From Streptomyces populi (GTDB taxonomy: Bacteria; Actinomycetota; Actinomycetes; Streptomycetales; Streptomycetaceae): DNA of 64,000 nucleotides. Within the stretch, counting starts at the first letter, position 1. Each line of letters opens with the position of its first letter. The notes beneath the pieces are model-generated. The model made no database searches, was not told the DNA's origin, and saw only the letters and a list, made by a program, of their open reading frames with translations. This document shows positions 1-8,556 of this stretch, one piece after another. Location: assembly GCF_002911015.1 (NCBI RefSeq), contig NZ_KZ626860.1:38050-102049 (forward strand). The letters run 5' to 3'. A program made the position numbers and the translations under genes.

Positions 1-572
1 AGCAGTTCGCGCATCGTGTCGCGCGGCAGCACGGGGTGGTCGATCCAGTCGAGGGTGGCCCCCTCCACGCCGTGCAGCCAGCCGAGCAGGGCGACGCGCG
101 GCAGCGGTCCGACCTTGCCCTTGCCGTACGCCCCTTCGGCGATCGTCGCGACGATCGCCTCGCGCACGCCCTCGCGTATCGCCTGCACCTCGGCGTCGAA
201 GCCCACGCCACCCGCGATGATCGTGCGGTAGGCGGCCTGGTTGTGCTCGGCGTAACGGAGATAGCCGTCGATCGTGCGCTGGACCCGCTCCACCCCGGGG
301 AGCTCCAGACCGTCGGCGGCCCGGGAGACCAGATCCGCGACCGAGTCCTCGACGATGGCGAGGTAGTAGCCGCGCTTGGACTTGAAGTAGTAGTAGATCA
401 GCCCCTTGGCGACATGCGCCTGTCGTGCGATGTCATCCATCGACAGCGCGTCGTACGACGTGTCGGCGAACAACTTCCTTCCGATGGCGATGAGTTCGGC
501 GCGACGCGCCAGTGAGCGGTCGGTGCCCCGCGCACGGGGACGGTCGACCTCACGCTGTTGACTATTATTCAA
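1..572 (-). CDS. TetR-family transcriptional regulator (3' end cut by window edge)
   Basis: The N-terminal part reads as a TetR helix-turn-helix: RRAELIAIGRKLF, then MDDIARQAHVAKGLIYYYFK, the classic recognition-helix pattern ending in YYYF. The C-terminal ligand domain follows and runs off position 1 without a stop. The only plausible in-frame start I see is TTG at 572 (MNNSQQREVDRPR...), with GGAG about 13 bases upstream, so the start is uncertain. TetR proteins are cytoplasmic dimeric repressors; the ligand and targets cannot be read here. The 163 bp up to the next gene hold nothing I recognise. Confidence 0.85.
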   Translation of the reverse strand, partial: MNNSQQREVDRPRARGTDRSLARRAELIAIGRKLFADTSYDALSMDDIARQAHVAKGLIYYYFKSKRGYYLAIVEDSVADLVSRAADGLELPGVERVQRTIDGYLRYAEHNQAAYRTIIAGGVGFDAEVQAIREGVREAIVATIAEGAYGKGKVGPLPRVALLGWLHGVEGATLDWIDHPVLPRDTMREL

Positions 573-735
573 TTCCGGCCCTGGTCTCCAACTGCCGACG
601 GAACATGCGCAGTATGGCAGAACCGTGCCGACCGTCATCCGGGGGCGATCGGCACCCGTCGGCACAGGACGAACGACGGCTCCCGGCCGTCCGTGAACGC
701 CAGGGAGCCCGCCTCGGGTCCCGGGCAGGGCCCTC

Positions 736-888
736 TCAGAGAAGGCCGAGCCGCGTCACCAGCATGGCCACGACCACCACGAAGATCCAGCCCAGGACGT
801 GTTCGAGGATCTTCGGGCCGTCGTCCCAGGGACCTCCGGTACGGGTACGGGCGCGCGGCCGGAAGGCGGTGGCGGAGCTCGCGGTCAT
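736..888 (-). CDS. Small single-span membrane protein, 50 aa
   Basis: The peptide begins MTASSATAFRPRARTRTGG and ends with the hydrophobic segment ILEHVLGWIFVVVVAMLVTR (about residues 27-46), one transmembrane helix close to the C terminus with a basic, presumably cytoplasmic N terminus. A longer reading to 1050 is possible, but its extra N terminus is low-complexity Gly/Arg, so the internal ATG at 888 is preferred. I recognise no family; small proteins of this kind are common in Streptomyces. Function unknown. The 274 bp upstream show no other gene. Confidence 0.55.
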   Translation of the reverse strand: MTASSATAFRPRARTRTGGPWDDGPKILEHVLGWIFVVVVAMLVTRLGLL

Positions 889-1126
889 GGCATCTCGCTG
901 ACGTAGTGGTGCGGTGGTGTCCCCCGCCTCCCGTCGGCTCCCCACCGACCCGACCACCTTGCCACCGGAACCGCCGTCACCGGTAGAGACCCAGGTCACG
1001 TCCGCGGCCCGGCCGGCCCCTCGCCCCGCCGGATTCCCTCCGGAGCGCACCGCGTGTGCGTCTCGTCACACGGCCCGGCCGGAATCCCCCTGCGGGCAGA
1101 CACCGGCCGGACGGAAGCTCTCCCGC

Positions 1127-1156
1127 GGGCGGGCCCCGCCGGCCGGGGGCCCGCCC
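1127..1156 (-). terminator. Hairpin downstream of the C39-like peptidase gene
   Basis: An 11-bp perfect inverted repeat (GGGCGGGCCCC at 1127-1137 with GGGGCCCGCCC at 1146-1156) lies 7 bp beyond the stop of the peptidase gene. There is no T tract, as is usual in Streptomyces. Confidence 0.55.
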
Positions 1157-1162
1157 CCCGCG

Positions 1163-2515
1163 TCACCGGACGCCCACCGCCGCGAGCGCCTTGCGCTGCC
1201 GCGCCGAGGGGTGCGCCGGGAAGTACAGGTAGCAGACCCCGCCGGTGCCGGAGACGACCTTCCCGGAGGCGTTGTAGCGCTTGGTCCGCAGCCAGATGTT
1301 CTCCCACTCGGAGCGCTTGTAGACCCTGCGCACCGCGTCGTCGCCGGGCGAGGCCGGGTCGTTGGCGATCACGTCGCCGTCCGCGGTGAACCCCACGACC
1401 GTCATGAGGTGGCCCGAGGTACCGTAACCCGCTCCCGTCAGCTCGGACTTGAGGAACGACTGGGACGTTATGGCCGGGATGCCCGCGGCGATCAGCGTCT
1501 CCAGGTCGGTCAGCGAGCCGAGCCGGGTCACCACGCCCTGGAGGTCCTTGTACGTGGCCGCGTAGGCGGCGTTGAAGGGCCAGTTGCCGCAGCCGGCGTA
1601 CTGGTAGTCGTAGGTGGAACGGGCCGCGAGGCACACCTGCGGGTCGGCGTACGAGGGGTCGACCCAGGCGAGCTGCCCGGCGGTGGGCCTGCGCCCCCAG
1701 TACTCGATGATCATCTGCGAGGAGGTGGGGCTGCACCAGGCCTCGCCGCCGTTGTCGTACTCCGGGTACTGGCCGGCGTGGATCTCCTGCGAGTAGCGCG
1801 GGACGTTCAGTTCCTGGGCGAGGCCCGGGACCGAGGCGGGGACGGTGAAGCGGTCCGGGATGTCGGAGCCCATCGCCCCGAGGCGCCACACGGTGGGGGT
1901 GACCTTGGAACCCGGGGCGCGGTAGAGGGTCAGGCGCAGCCGGTAGGAGACGAGGCGCAGGCCGGAGGCGGCGTCGTCGATGGAGAAGGTGTCCGTCCAG
2001 ATGGTGCTGCGGCCGTCGGTCTGGTCGTCCACGGAGGTGCGCCGGATGTCCTGGTCGCCGGAGGCCCAGCGGCCCATCACGTACCAGGGCGTGTCCGTGC
2101 CGTCGGAGTACGTTCCGGTCAGCTCGACCTGGAGCCAGGTGCCGGCCGGGGTGTGGGCGTTCCAGGAGGCGATGGCCTCCGTGGCGGGGACCGGGAGCCG
2201 GTGGACCGGAGAGGTCCAGGTCGCGTACTCCCAGGTGGCCGTCCTGCCGGTGTGGGGATCGGTGTAGTCCGTCGTGCCGGCCGGGGCGGCGATCACCAGG
2301 CCGGGACGGGCGCCCCGGGTGGCACGCGTGCCCGCCGCGCTGCCCGCACGCCAGTCGCTGTACGAGGTCCAGGCGCGGTTGTCGACGAGACCTCCGGGAG
2401 GTCCGGTCCGGCGGGCCGGGGCGGCGGCGGCCACGGGACCCGCGGCCCCCACCGCCGCCGCGGCGACCGCGGCGGCCAGGACGGTTCTGCGGGACGGCTG
2501 TTCGGCTCTGCTCAT
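1163..2515 (-). CDS. Secreted C39-like (papain-fold) cysteine peptidase
   Basis: 450 aa from ATG 2515, preceded by a GGGGG ribosome site. The N terminus SRRTVLAAAVAAAAVGAAG looks like a twin-arginine signal ending near AAAAP. The first half (to about residue 215) is a beta-rich region without a name I know. The second half is a peptidase_C39_2-type domain: EAWCSPTSSQMIIEYWG carries the likely catalytic Cys, GHLMTVVGF the His, and ANDPASP the third residue. Streptomyces C39-like proteins of this architecture are predicted extracellular peptidases; the substrate is unknown. It is monocistronic, with its own terminator and a 190-bp upstream region holding a perfect palindrome. A longer start at 2653 is possible but would bury the signal peptide. 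Confidence 0.85.
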   Translation of the reverse strand: MSRAEQPSRRTVLAAAVAAAAVGAAGPVAAAAPARRTGPPGGLVDNRAWTSYSDWRAGSAAGTRATRGARPGLVIAAPAGTTDYTDPHTGRTATWEYATWTSPVHRLPVPATEAIASWNAHTPAGTWLQVELTGTYSDGTDTPWYVMGRWASGDQDIRRTSVDDQTDGRSTIWTDTFSIDDAASGLRLVSYRLRLTLYRAPGSKVTPTVWRLGAMGSDIPDRFTVPASVPGLAQELNVPRYSQEIHAGQYPEYDNGGEAWCSPTSSQMIIEYWGRRPTAGQLAWVDPSYADPQVCLAARSTYDYQYAGCGNWPFNAAYAATYKDLQGVVTRLGSLTDLETLIAAGIPAITSQSFLKSELTGAGYGTSGHLMTVVGFTADGDVIANDPASPGDDAVRRVYKRSEWENIWLRTKRYNASGKVVSGTGGVCYLYFPAHPSARQRKALAAVGVR

Positions 2516-2626
2516 GGGTGGAGAACCCCCAGGGTGTCCGGAACGGGCGGGCCCAATGCTCTGTCGTGCGCCAACTATGGACGCCGGTGGGCGACTTCTG
2601 CCAGCACTTCGGCCCGTGCCGCGCCC

Positions 2627-2638
2627 ACCAATATTGGT
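2627..2638. promoter_or_regulatory. Perfect 12-bp palindrome upstream of the C39-like peptidase
   Basis: ACCAATATTGGT reads the same on both strands and is AT-rich in a very GC-rich gap, 112 bp before the peptidase start. It looks like a dimeric repressor site; no regulator is identified. Confidence 0.35.
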
Positions 2639-2663
2639 CGGGACCACTGACATGACCTGGGAC

Positions 2664-2695
2664 GCCCCGGTCCCGGCGGGTGCCGGGGCCGGGGC
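2664..2695 (-). terminator. Terminator of the amino-acid permease gene
   Basis: A 14-bp inverted repeat (2664-2677 with 2682-2695, one G-T pair) with a 4-base loop lies 10 bp past the permease stop codon. Confidence 0.7.
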
Positions 2696-2705
2696 TGAGG
2701 GGTGA

Positions 2706-4247
2706 TCAGACGAGGTCCATGGCGGCGACCTCGTCGGGGCGGCCGTAGCTGACGGGACCCTGGAAGCGGCGGCGCGCCGTGGCGAACCACCACACCGTCG
2801 CGACGGTCAGCACCACGGCCAGGGCGATCGAGGCGTAGTTGAAGTTGTCCCCGGTGATCGGCGAGACCTGGGGCAGCATGAAGAGCACGCTGCTGGCGAG
2901 GATCCAGGTCACGGCCACCCAGCCGACGGGCTTGCTCCAGCGGCCCAGGTTCCAGGGGCCGGGCTGGAACTCGTCACCGAGCCGCAGCCTCAGGAAGACC
3001 GGCACGGCGTAGGCGAGGAAGAGTCCGACGACGTTGACGCTGACGATGGCCGTGAAGGCGGTGTGCGACCACCATCCGGGCAGGACGAGGGCCAGCGAGC
3101 AGGCGACCGCCAGCCAGACGGCCTTGACGGGCGTGCGGGTGCGCGGCGAGACGGAGTGCCACCAGCGCGAGCCCGGCATCGCGCCGTCGCGGGAGAAGGC
3201 GAAGATCTGCCGGGTGTTGCTGGTCAGGTTGGCCAGCCCGCAGAAGAGCATGGAGCCGATCACGATGAGCAGGATGAATTTAGCCATGCCCATGCCAAGT
3301 CCGTCGATGAGGATCTGCACGGGCGGCGCCGAGGAGCCGGCGACCCGGTCGTAATCATGAATGCTGTACACGAGGGCGAGCATCAGGACGAGCCCGGTGA
3401 TCGCCGAATAGCCTATCGAACGGGTGATCCCCTTCGGCGCGTTGACCGTGGCCCGCACCGTTTCCTCGGACATGTGGAAGCTGCCGTCGAAGCCCGTGAA
3501 GGTCCAGCTCGTGACCAGCAGACCGAGCATCCCTCCGTAAATCCCGTTCGTGAAGCCGGTGTTGTTCGCGAAATGAGTGACGAACGAGGCCGACTGATGG
3601 TCGTCGGGCATCACGACGAGTGTGCTCACGATCACTACGAGCCCGATCAGGAGCCACCACACGGAGATCCGGTTCAGCACGGCGACCAGCTGGACCGTGT
3701 AGGTATTGGCCAAACCCTGGAGCACGATGATCAGTGCCGTGATGAGGACCGTCTGCTCAGCGGTCGGACGGTACGAGTCCCACTGCAGGGCGACGAACGC
3801 CTGGATGAAGGTGGCGGCCGCGTACCCGGTGGCCGCCGTGCCCCCCACCTGACCCACGAAATTCAGCCACCCCGTGTACCAGGACCAGGCACCCTTGTGC
3901 CGCTTGGCGAGCTTGCCGGCGGAGAAATAGAGCGCCCCGCTGGTCGGATAGGCGGAAGCCACTTCCGCCATCGCGGCACCGATGAAGAGCACCATCACGG
4001 AGACGCCGATCCAGCCGAACACGAGAATGCGCGGGCCGCCGGCGTTCATTCCGAAACCGAAGGACGAGAAGATACCGGAAATAATATTGATGATGGTGAA
4101 GGAGATCGCGAAATTGTCGAACGCCTGGAATCGACGGGTGAGTTTTCTCGGATATCCCATCGCGTGAAGCGTGGCGTCGTCGTCGAAGGTGACGGAATCC
4201 TTTCCGGGACCGGTTCTCCGACCCGGGGCCGTTATTCGCTCTGACAC
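2706..4247 (-). CDS. APC-superfamily amino-acid permease
   Basis: 513 aa from GTG 4247, with AAGG six bases upstream. After a hydrophilic N terminus it shows the first APC helix region (FDNFAISFTIINIISGIFSS) and about twelve hydrophobic segments. Motifs include GWIGVSVMVLFIGAAMAEVA, the charged loop NAPKGITRSIGYSA, and FAFSRDGAMPGSRWW in the cytoplasmic loop. It matches the amino-acid-choline/GABA permease type (ACT, AmaT/GabP-like), which moves amino acids or related amines with protons across the membrane. The substrate cannot be read from sequence. Codon use is less GC-biased than its neighbours (ATT, AAT and AAA codons), which may mean a more recent origin. It lies 50 bp after the unknown gene upstream on the same strand, suggesting co-transcription. 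Confidence 0.88.
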   Translation of the reverse strand: MSERITAPGRRTGPGKDSVTFDDDATLHAMGYPRKLTRRFQAFDNFAISFTIINIISGIFSSFGFGMNAGGPRILVFGWIGVSVMVLFIGAAMAEVASAYPTSGALYFSAGKLAKRHKGAWSWYTGWLNFVGQVGGTAATGYAAATFIQAFVALQWDSYRPTAEQTVLITALIIVLQGLANTYTVQLVAVLNRISVWWLLIGLVVIVSTLVVMPDDHQSASFVTHFANNTGFTNGIYGGMLGLLVTSWTFTGFDGSFHMSEETVRATVNAPKGITRSIGYSAITGLVLMLALVYSIHDYDRVAGSSAPPVQILIDGLGMGMAKFILLIVIGSMLFCGLANLTSNTRQIFAFSRDGAMPGSRWWHSVSPRTRTPVKAVWLAVACSLALVLPGWWSHTAFTAIVSVNVVGLFLAYAVPVFLRLRLGDEFQPGPWNLGRWSKPVGWVAVTWILASSVLFMLPQVSPITGDNFNYASIALAVVLTVATVWWFATARRRFQGPVSYGRPDEVAAMDLV

Positions 4248-4297
4248 GGCTGACCTTTCTCTCGGGGGTGGTTCGGGACGACGGGGAGGGCCGGCGG

Positions 4298-5254
4298 TCA
4301 GCCGGCCCCCGGCACGGGCAGGCCGCAGGCGCGGCGGGCGCGGGAGAGCTGCTCCTCGGGTTCGCCGAACACGCTCCACGGCATGCGGCAGGCGTACGGC
4401 CCCATGGCCATGAACACCGCGCGCGCCTCGAACTCGCGCTGCGCCATGAAGAGCGCGTGCGCCAGGTACGCCAGGTCGAGCACCGGCGTGAAGCGGTATC
4501 CGGCCACTTCCGGCAGCCAGTTCTGGTAGATCGCGAGCGCCGTGGAACGCCACTGCGGCTGCTCCCAGGTGCGGTCGACCAGCAGTTGCGTGGGGTTGTA
4601 GCTCTCCACCAGGGCCACCAGCGGCAGCAGTCGCAGCGGCGAGGTGGCGGGGGCGCGCTGGCTCAGGAAGGCGGCGACGTCCCAGGCGGCGTTCACGGAG
4701 CCGCCGTAGCGCGTGAAGAAGAACGCCAGGAACCGGTGGTGGCCCTCACGGTTCCAGGGGTCGAGGCGCAGGACGTGCGAGAACAGGCGCCAGGGGCCCG
4801 GAGGCCGGGTCAGCAGCCCCTCCGGGGCCGAGTCGCGCAGGTCGTGCAGCCGGGCCATGGACAACCGGGCGACCCAGGGCGTGGGATCGGCCCGGTCCAT
4901 CACCGCGGCCCGGTCGCAGGCGGTCAGCGCTATGCGCTCCAGCGCCTCGGCCCGGTCGTCCTTGGCGTCGGCCGCGCGCAGTGCCCGCAGCACGGCCACG
5001 CGGGCCCACATCAGGGCGGACTCGGGGGTCTGCTCCTCCGCCAGCCAGCGTTCGGCGAGGTCGGAGTCGGCGGCCTCGGAGGCGAGGACCAGGGAACGGT
5101 GGGCCCGTAATCCGTAGTGGGAGCGGGTTTCCTCAAGAGCTTGGTGGGCGCTCAGATAGCGGCCCGCTCTGACGTCCGTGCAGACGCTCGCGAGAGTGCG
5201 GTCGTCGGCCGCCGGATGCCACACATACTGTCCCTCGAATAATCCCGCGGCCAT
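4298..5254 (-). CDS. Conserved hypothetical protein, helical, 318 aa
   Basis: Starts MAAGLFEGQYVWHPAADD at ATG 5254, with AGGGGAAG just upstream. The protein is almost wholly alpha-helical, with repeated Ala/Leu/Arg helices (SAHQALEETRSHYGLRAHRS, ESALMWARVAVLRALRAADA) resembling a TPR-like solenoid, then aromatic segments such as HHRFLAFFFTRYGG. There is no signal peptide or catalytic motif. It precedes the permease gene by 50 bp on the same strand. Function unknown; a role tied to the permease is inference from position only. Confidence 0.7.
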   Translation of the reverse strand: MAAGLFEGQYVWHPAADDRTLASVCTDVRAGRYLSAHQALEETRSHYGLRAHRSLVLASEAADSDLAERWLAEEQTPESALMWARVAVLRALRAADAKDDRAEALERIALTACDRAAVMDRADPTPWVARLSMARLHDLRDSAPEGLLTRPPGPWRLFSHVLRLDPWNREGHHRFLAFFFTRYGGSVNAAWDVAAFLSQRAPATSPLRLLPLVALVESYNPTQLLVDRTWEQPQWRSTALAIYQNWLPEVAGYRFTPVLDLAYLAHALFMAQREFEARAVFMAMGPYACRMPWSVFGEPEEQLSRARRACGLPVPGAG

Positions 5255-5484
5255 CTTCCCCTGTCCGTCCCCGTACGACTTCGCCGTTCCGCAACAGGAA
5301 CCCTACTCAGCATCTCCGAGTACCGGAACGCCTTATCCGAAATACCTGGTTCCGCGGGGTCGGGAATTTGGGGAGCGAGTCCGTGAAGTTCTTGAGGATT
5401 GTTCAGCGAATGGTTCAATACGACACCATCCTGAACCCATGGATCCGCTGTGGGCGGCGCCTCGATAGAATGTTCCCCAGGACT

Positions 5485-6138
5485 ATGCCCACCCCGCGCC
5501 TCACCCCGGGAAACCCCATTCACGACCTCGCCTCGCGGCTGCTGCGGCTGCCACCCTCCTGCGGGCCCGTCCGGCTGATCGGCGTGGACGGCCACGCCGG
5601 CTCCGGAAAGACCACGTTCACCGGGTCACTGGCGGCGGCCCTGGGCGGCGCGCCCGTACTGCACCTCGACGACATCGCCACCCACGAGGAACTCTTCGGC
5701 TGGACCGGGCGCCTGCTGAGCCGGGTGATCGAACCGTTCGGGCGCGGCGAGACGGCGCGGTACGCCCCCTACGACTGGACCGCCCGGGAGTTCGGACCGG
5801 TCCGCGAACTGCCGGCCGCGCCCGTGGTGCTCGTCGAGGGCGTCGGAGCCGGACGCCGTGCGCTGCGCCCGTGGCTCGCGCGCGTCCTGTGGATGGAGTT
5901 GCCGCACGAGCAGGCCTGGGCGCGGGGGCGGCGGCGGGACGGCCGGGCGCAGAGCGACTTCTGGGACGGATGGGTCCGCGCCGAGCGCCGGCACTTCGCC
6001 GAGGACCCCACACGGCCGTTCGCGGACCTCGTGGTGCGGCAGTGTCGCGAGGGGTACGAGGTGCTGCCAGGGCCTGCCGGGACGTCTGGACCGGACCAGC
6101 TCATCACTCACCGTGATGGACCGTCCGCAGTGTGCTGA
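5485..6138 (+). CDS. Uridine kinase-like P-loop NTPase
   Basis: 217 aa from ATG 5485. A Walker A motif, GVDGHAGSGKTTF, lies at about residues 33-45, followed by LHLDDIATHEELFGW (substrate-binding Asp-Asp of the nucleoside/phosphoribulokinase class), YDWTAREF, then VVLVEGVGAGRRAL (Walker B-like) and an arginine-rich lid (ARGRRRDGRAQSDFWDGW). This is the pattern of the uridine kinase superfamily, which phosphorylates small metabolites with ATP. The true substrate is unproven; Streptomyces carry several such proteins. An in-frame ATG at 5470 is possible but lacks a ribosome site. It is divergent from the unknown helical protein across 230 bp in which I see no clear site. Confidence 0.75.
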   Translation: MPTPRLTPGNPIHDLASRLLRLPPSCGPVRLIGVDGHAGSGKTTFTGSLAAALGGAPVLHLDDIATHEELFGWTGRLLSRVIEPFGRGETARYAPYDWTAREFGPVRELPAAPVVLVEGVGAGRRALRPWLARVLWMELPHEQAWARGRRRDGRAQSDFWDGWVRAERRHFAEDPTRPFADLVVRQCREGYEVLPGPAGTSGPDQLITHRDGPSAVC

Positions 6139-6187
6139 AGTCGCGAAGACCCACTCCGGAGAAGTTGCCTCGGTGCCCCAACTCCGC

Positions 6188-6217
6188 TTGACCAGGGGGC
6201 CGTACAGGTCTTACGTT
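6188..6217 (+). promoter_or_regulatory. Candidate sigma-70-type promoter for a small RNA
   Basis: TTGACC (6188-6193) and TACGTT (6212-6217) are spaced by 18 bp, close to the HrdB consensus. It stands alone in the gap 6139-6605 and points at a short transcript that ends in a strong hairpin, not directly at an ORF. Confidence 0.5.
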
Positions 6218-6223
6218 CTGAAG

Positions 6224-6295
6224 CAGCGGCCCTTCGGGAACCGCCCGCAGTCGCGAAGCCCCCGGTTGTTCCCCCGTGATCGGGGGCTTCGTTCT
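6224..6295 (+). ncRNA. Candidate small RNA, about 70 nt
   Basis: A likely transcript runs from about 6224, seven bases after the -10 box, to the hairpin ending at 6291. It would hold a first stem (GCGG 6226-6229 with CCGC 6241-6244, CCC 6230-6232 with GGG 6236-6238, loop TTC) and the 11-bp terminator stem. No ORF of useful length lies inside it. It is prediction only. It could instead be a leader read through into the AAA+ gene, but the terminator argues against that. Confidence 0.45.
6254..6291 (+). terminator. Strong intrinsic terminator-like hairpin
   Basis: A perfect 11-bp inverted repeat, CGAAGCCCCCG (6254-6264) and CGGGGGCTTCG (6281-6291), followed by TTCT. It can end both the candidate small RNA and the kinase-like gene upstream. 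Confidence 0.75.
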
Positions 6296-6406
6296 GCCCA
6301 CACCCTCTCTTTCCGGACACCCCGCAGCGTGATTCGCTCACCCTGGGTCACTGTCCGCAGTGCGCCCCGTCCGCTCCCACCTCGTGGAACGGGCCGTGCG
6401 GCACCC

Positions 6407-6436
6407 TTCGGCAGGCCCGTCGACCGCGGGTACCAT
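6407..6436 (+). promoter_or_regulatory. Candidate promoter of the AAA+ ATPase gene
   Basis: TTCGGC (6407-6412), an 18-bp spacer, then TACCAT (6431-6436). This would give a leader of about 160 nt before ATG 6606. The rest of the gap holds nothing else I can name. Confidence 0.35.
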
Positions 6437-6605
6437 GCCTCTCGGTGCGGCTTTCGGACGGCTGCTCTGCCGCACCGCTTCAACTCCCGTCCGCGGCACA
6501 GTCGTTCGACCAGAGCTGCCGACGGGCACCGGCCCGGCGGCAAGGGGATGTCCTGATCCGCGAGGCACTTCCCGATCATCGGGGGCACGGTTTGTGGGGG
6601 ACGTG

Positions 6606-8471
6606 ATGGACTTCGGCACGCAGGGCCCCGAGGCCCCGGCCGACCTCGCCTGGCTGCGAGGCGTGGACGCCTACACGATGGGCGCCTACCCGCAGGCGGA
6701 GGAGGAGTTCCGCGCCGCGGTCCGGATGGACCCCGGCATGGCGGACGGCTGGCTCGGACTGCACGCGCTACGGGTGGACACGACGACCGCTCTGCTGCGG
6801 ATGTTCCGGCACCGGGACCGCTTCGGCGAGCAGCGCTCCCGCCACCGACGCACCCTCAACTCCTGGTACTGGCTGGGCTGGTGGGTCCAGCCGGTGCTGG
6901 AGAGCCCGCGCGACCTGCTGCTCGCGCACGCCTCGCACTGGCTCGACGGCCGTCATGTCCCCGAACTGGACCGGGCGTTGGCAGGTCTGCCGCCGGTCGA
7001 CGCGGACCACCAGGTGCGGTTCCTGCACGCGTGCCGCGCCTATCTGGTGAAGGACTGGGAGCAGTTGGTGCGGCACACCGATCCGCTGATCAACGATCCC
7101 ATGCTCGGTATCGAGGCCGGCCTGTTCGGCGGCATGGCACGGGTCCGGCTGGAGATGTACGGACAGGCCGAGCCGCTGCTGTCGTCCGCCCTGATGCGCT
7201 GCCGCAGCGAGCAGCCGCAGCGCAAGGAGCTGCGGTACTGGCTGGCCCGCGCCCACGAGGGCACCGGACGCTCCGCCGCGGCCCTGCCCCTGTACCGGGC
7301 GGTGCACCGGGTCGACCCCTCCTTCATGGACACCTCGGCGCGGCTCGCCGCCATCGCCGAGGGGGACGGGTACGACGAGACCGCCGCCGACCTCGCGGCG
7401 ATCACGCTCGCCGGGATCGGGCAGGACGTGCTGGAGGGCCCGGACGGCATGGACGCGCTGTTCGGCACCGAGGGACGCGATCTGAGGCTCCCGGATCCCG
7501 ACCCGTCGCCGCCCGGTGCCCTGCCGGTCCAGGCCGACGGCTTCCGGGAGAAGGCCGCGGTGCCGGTGCAGCCGATGCCCGCGGGGCCGACCGACCCCGC
7601 CCTGCTCGACGAGGCGCTCGCCGAGCTGGAGCGCATGGTGGGCCTGGAGCCGGTGAAGCGACAGGTCAAGGCGCTGTCGGCACAGCTGAACATGGCCAGG
7701 CTGCGCACCGGGCAGGGACTGCCGGTGCAGCCGCCGAAACGGCACTTCGTCTTCTCCGGCCCCTCCGGCACCGGCAAGACCACGGTGGCCCGCATTCTCG
7801 GCCGGGTCTTCTACGCGCTCGGGCTGCTCGGCGGGGACCACCTGGTCGAGGCCCAGCGGGCCGACCTGGTCGGCGAGTACCTCGGCCAGACCGCCGTGAA
7901 GGCCAACGAGCTGATCGACTCGGCGATCGGCGGCGTCCTGTTCGTGGACGAGGCGTACTCCCTGTCCAACTCCGGCTACGGCAAGGGCGACGCGTACGGC
8001 GACGAGGCCCTCCAGGTGCTGCTGAAGCGGGCCGAGGACAACCGGGACCACCTGGTCGTCATCCTCGCGGGATACCCCGAGGGCATGGACCGCCTGCTCG
8101 CCGCCAACCCCGGTCTCTCCTCGCGCTTCACCAGCCGCGTGGACTTCCCCTCCTACCGCCCCCTCGAACTGACCTCCATCGGCGAGGTGCTGGCCGCCGA
8201 GAACGGCGACGTCTGGGACGAGGAGGCGCTGGACGAGCTCCGCTCGATCGCCGGGCACGTCGTCGACCAGGGCTGGATCGACGAGCTCGGCAACGGCCGC
8301 TTCCTGCGCACGCTGTACGAGAAGAGCTGCGCGTACCGCGATCTGCGGCTGTCGGGATACCCCGGCACACCGTCGCGCGACGACCTGTCGACGCTGCGTC
8401 TGCCCGACCTCATGCAGGCCTACGGGGAGGTCCTCTCCGGCCGGGGCCCGCAGGATCCGTCCGCCATGTGA
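6606..8471 (+). CDS. TPR plus AAA+ ATPase (CbxX/CfqX/SpoVK/EccA type)
   Basis: 621 aa from ATG 6606, with GGGGGA five bases upstream. Residues 1 to about 300 are tetratricopeptide-like helices (AYPQAEEEFRAAVRMDPGMA; AAALPLYRAVHRVDPSFM). An AAA+ module follows: Walker A GPSGTGKTT at 385-393, EYLGQTAVKANELI, Walker B VLFVDEAYSL near 445-453, sensor HLVVILAGYPEGMDRLL, and arginine finger region NPGLSSRFTSRVDF. The layout equals that of the type VII secretion ATPase EccA and of SpoVK/CbxX relatives. No ESX genes (EccB-E, EsxA/B, WxG proteins) are nearby, so a secretion role is unproven. An upstream in-frame reading to 6360 is not supported by coding signs. Confidence 0.85.
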   Translation: MDFGTQGPEAPADLAWLRGVDAYTMGAYPQAEEEFRAAVRMDPGMADGWLGLHALRVDTTTALLRMFRHRDRFGEQRSRHRRTLNSWYWLGWWVQPVLESPRDLLLAHASHWLDGRHVPELDRALAGLPPVDADHQVRFLHACRAYLVKDWEQLVRHTDPLINDPMLGIEAGLFGGMARVRLEMYGQAEPLLSSALMRCRSEQPQRKELRYWLARAHEGTGRSAAALPLYRAVHRVDPSFMDTSARLAAIAEGDGYDETAADLAAITLAGIGQDVLEGPDGMDALFGTEGRDLRLPDPDPSPPGALPVQADGFREKAAVPVQPMPAGPTDPALLDEALAELERMVGLEPVKRQVKALSAQLNMARLRTGQGLPVQPPKRHFVFSGPSGTGKTTVARILGRVFYALGLLGGDHLVEAQRADLVGEYLGQTAVKANELIDSAIGGVLFVDEAYSLSNSGYGKGDAYGDEALQVLLKRAEDNRDHLVVILAGYPEGMDRLLAANPGLSSRFTSRVDFPSYRPLELTSIGEVLAAENGDVWDEEALDELRSIAGHVVDQGWIDELGNGRFLRTLYEKSCAYRDLRLSGYPGTPSRDDLSTLRLPDLMQAYGEVLSGRGPQDPSAM

Positions 8472-8525
8472 CAGATGCGACAGGGCCCCGGTCCCGCCGG
8501 GCCGTACGACCGTCACCGGTCGCAC

Positions 8526-8548
8526 GGCCCCCGGGGAGCCCGGGGCCC
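8526..8548. terminator. Hairpin between convergent genes
   Basis: GGCCCC-C-GGG and CCC-GGGGCC form a GC stem with a one-base bulge between the AAA+ stop (8471) and the CBS gene stop (8557). It probably works in both directions. Confidence 0.45.
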
Positions 8549-8556
8549 ACGCGCGG

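Noticed and set aside
914..2650. Long plus-strand open frames opposite the C39-like peptidase gene
   Set aside because: They are antisense shadows caused by high third-position GC; the products are low-complexity Arg/Gly/Ala without motifs.
6224..6295. 6C RNA motif
   Set aside because: 6C RNAs have runs of six C in the loops of two stems. Here the C run is in the stem and the loops differ.
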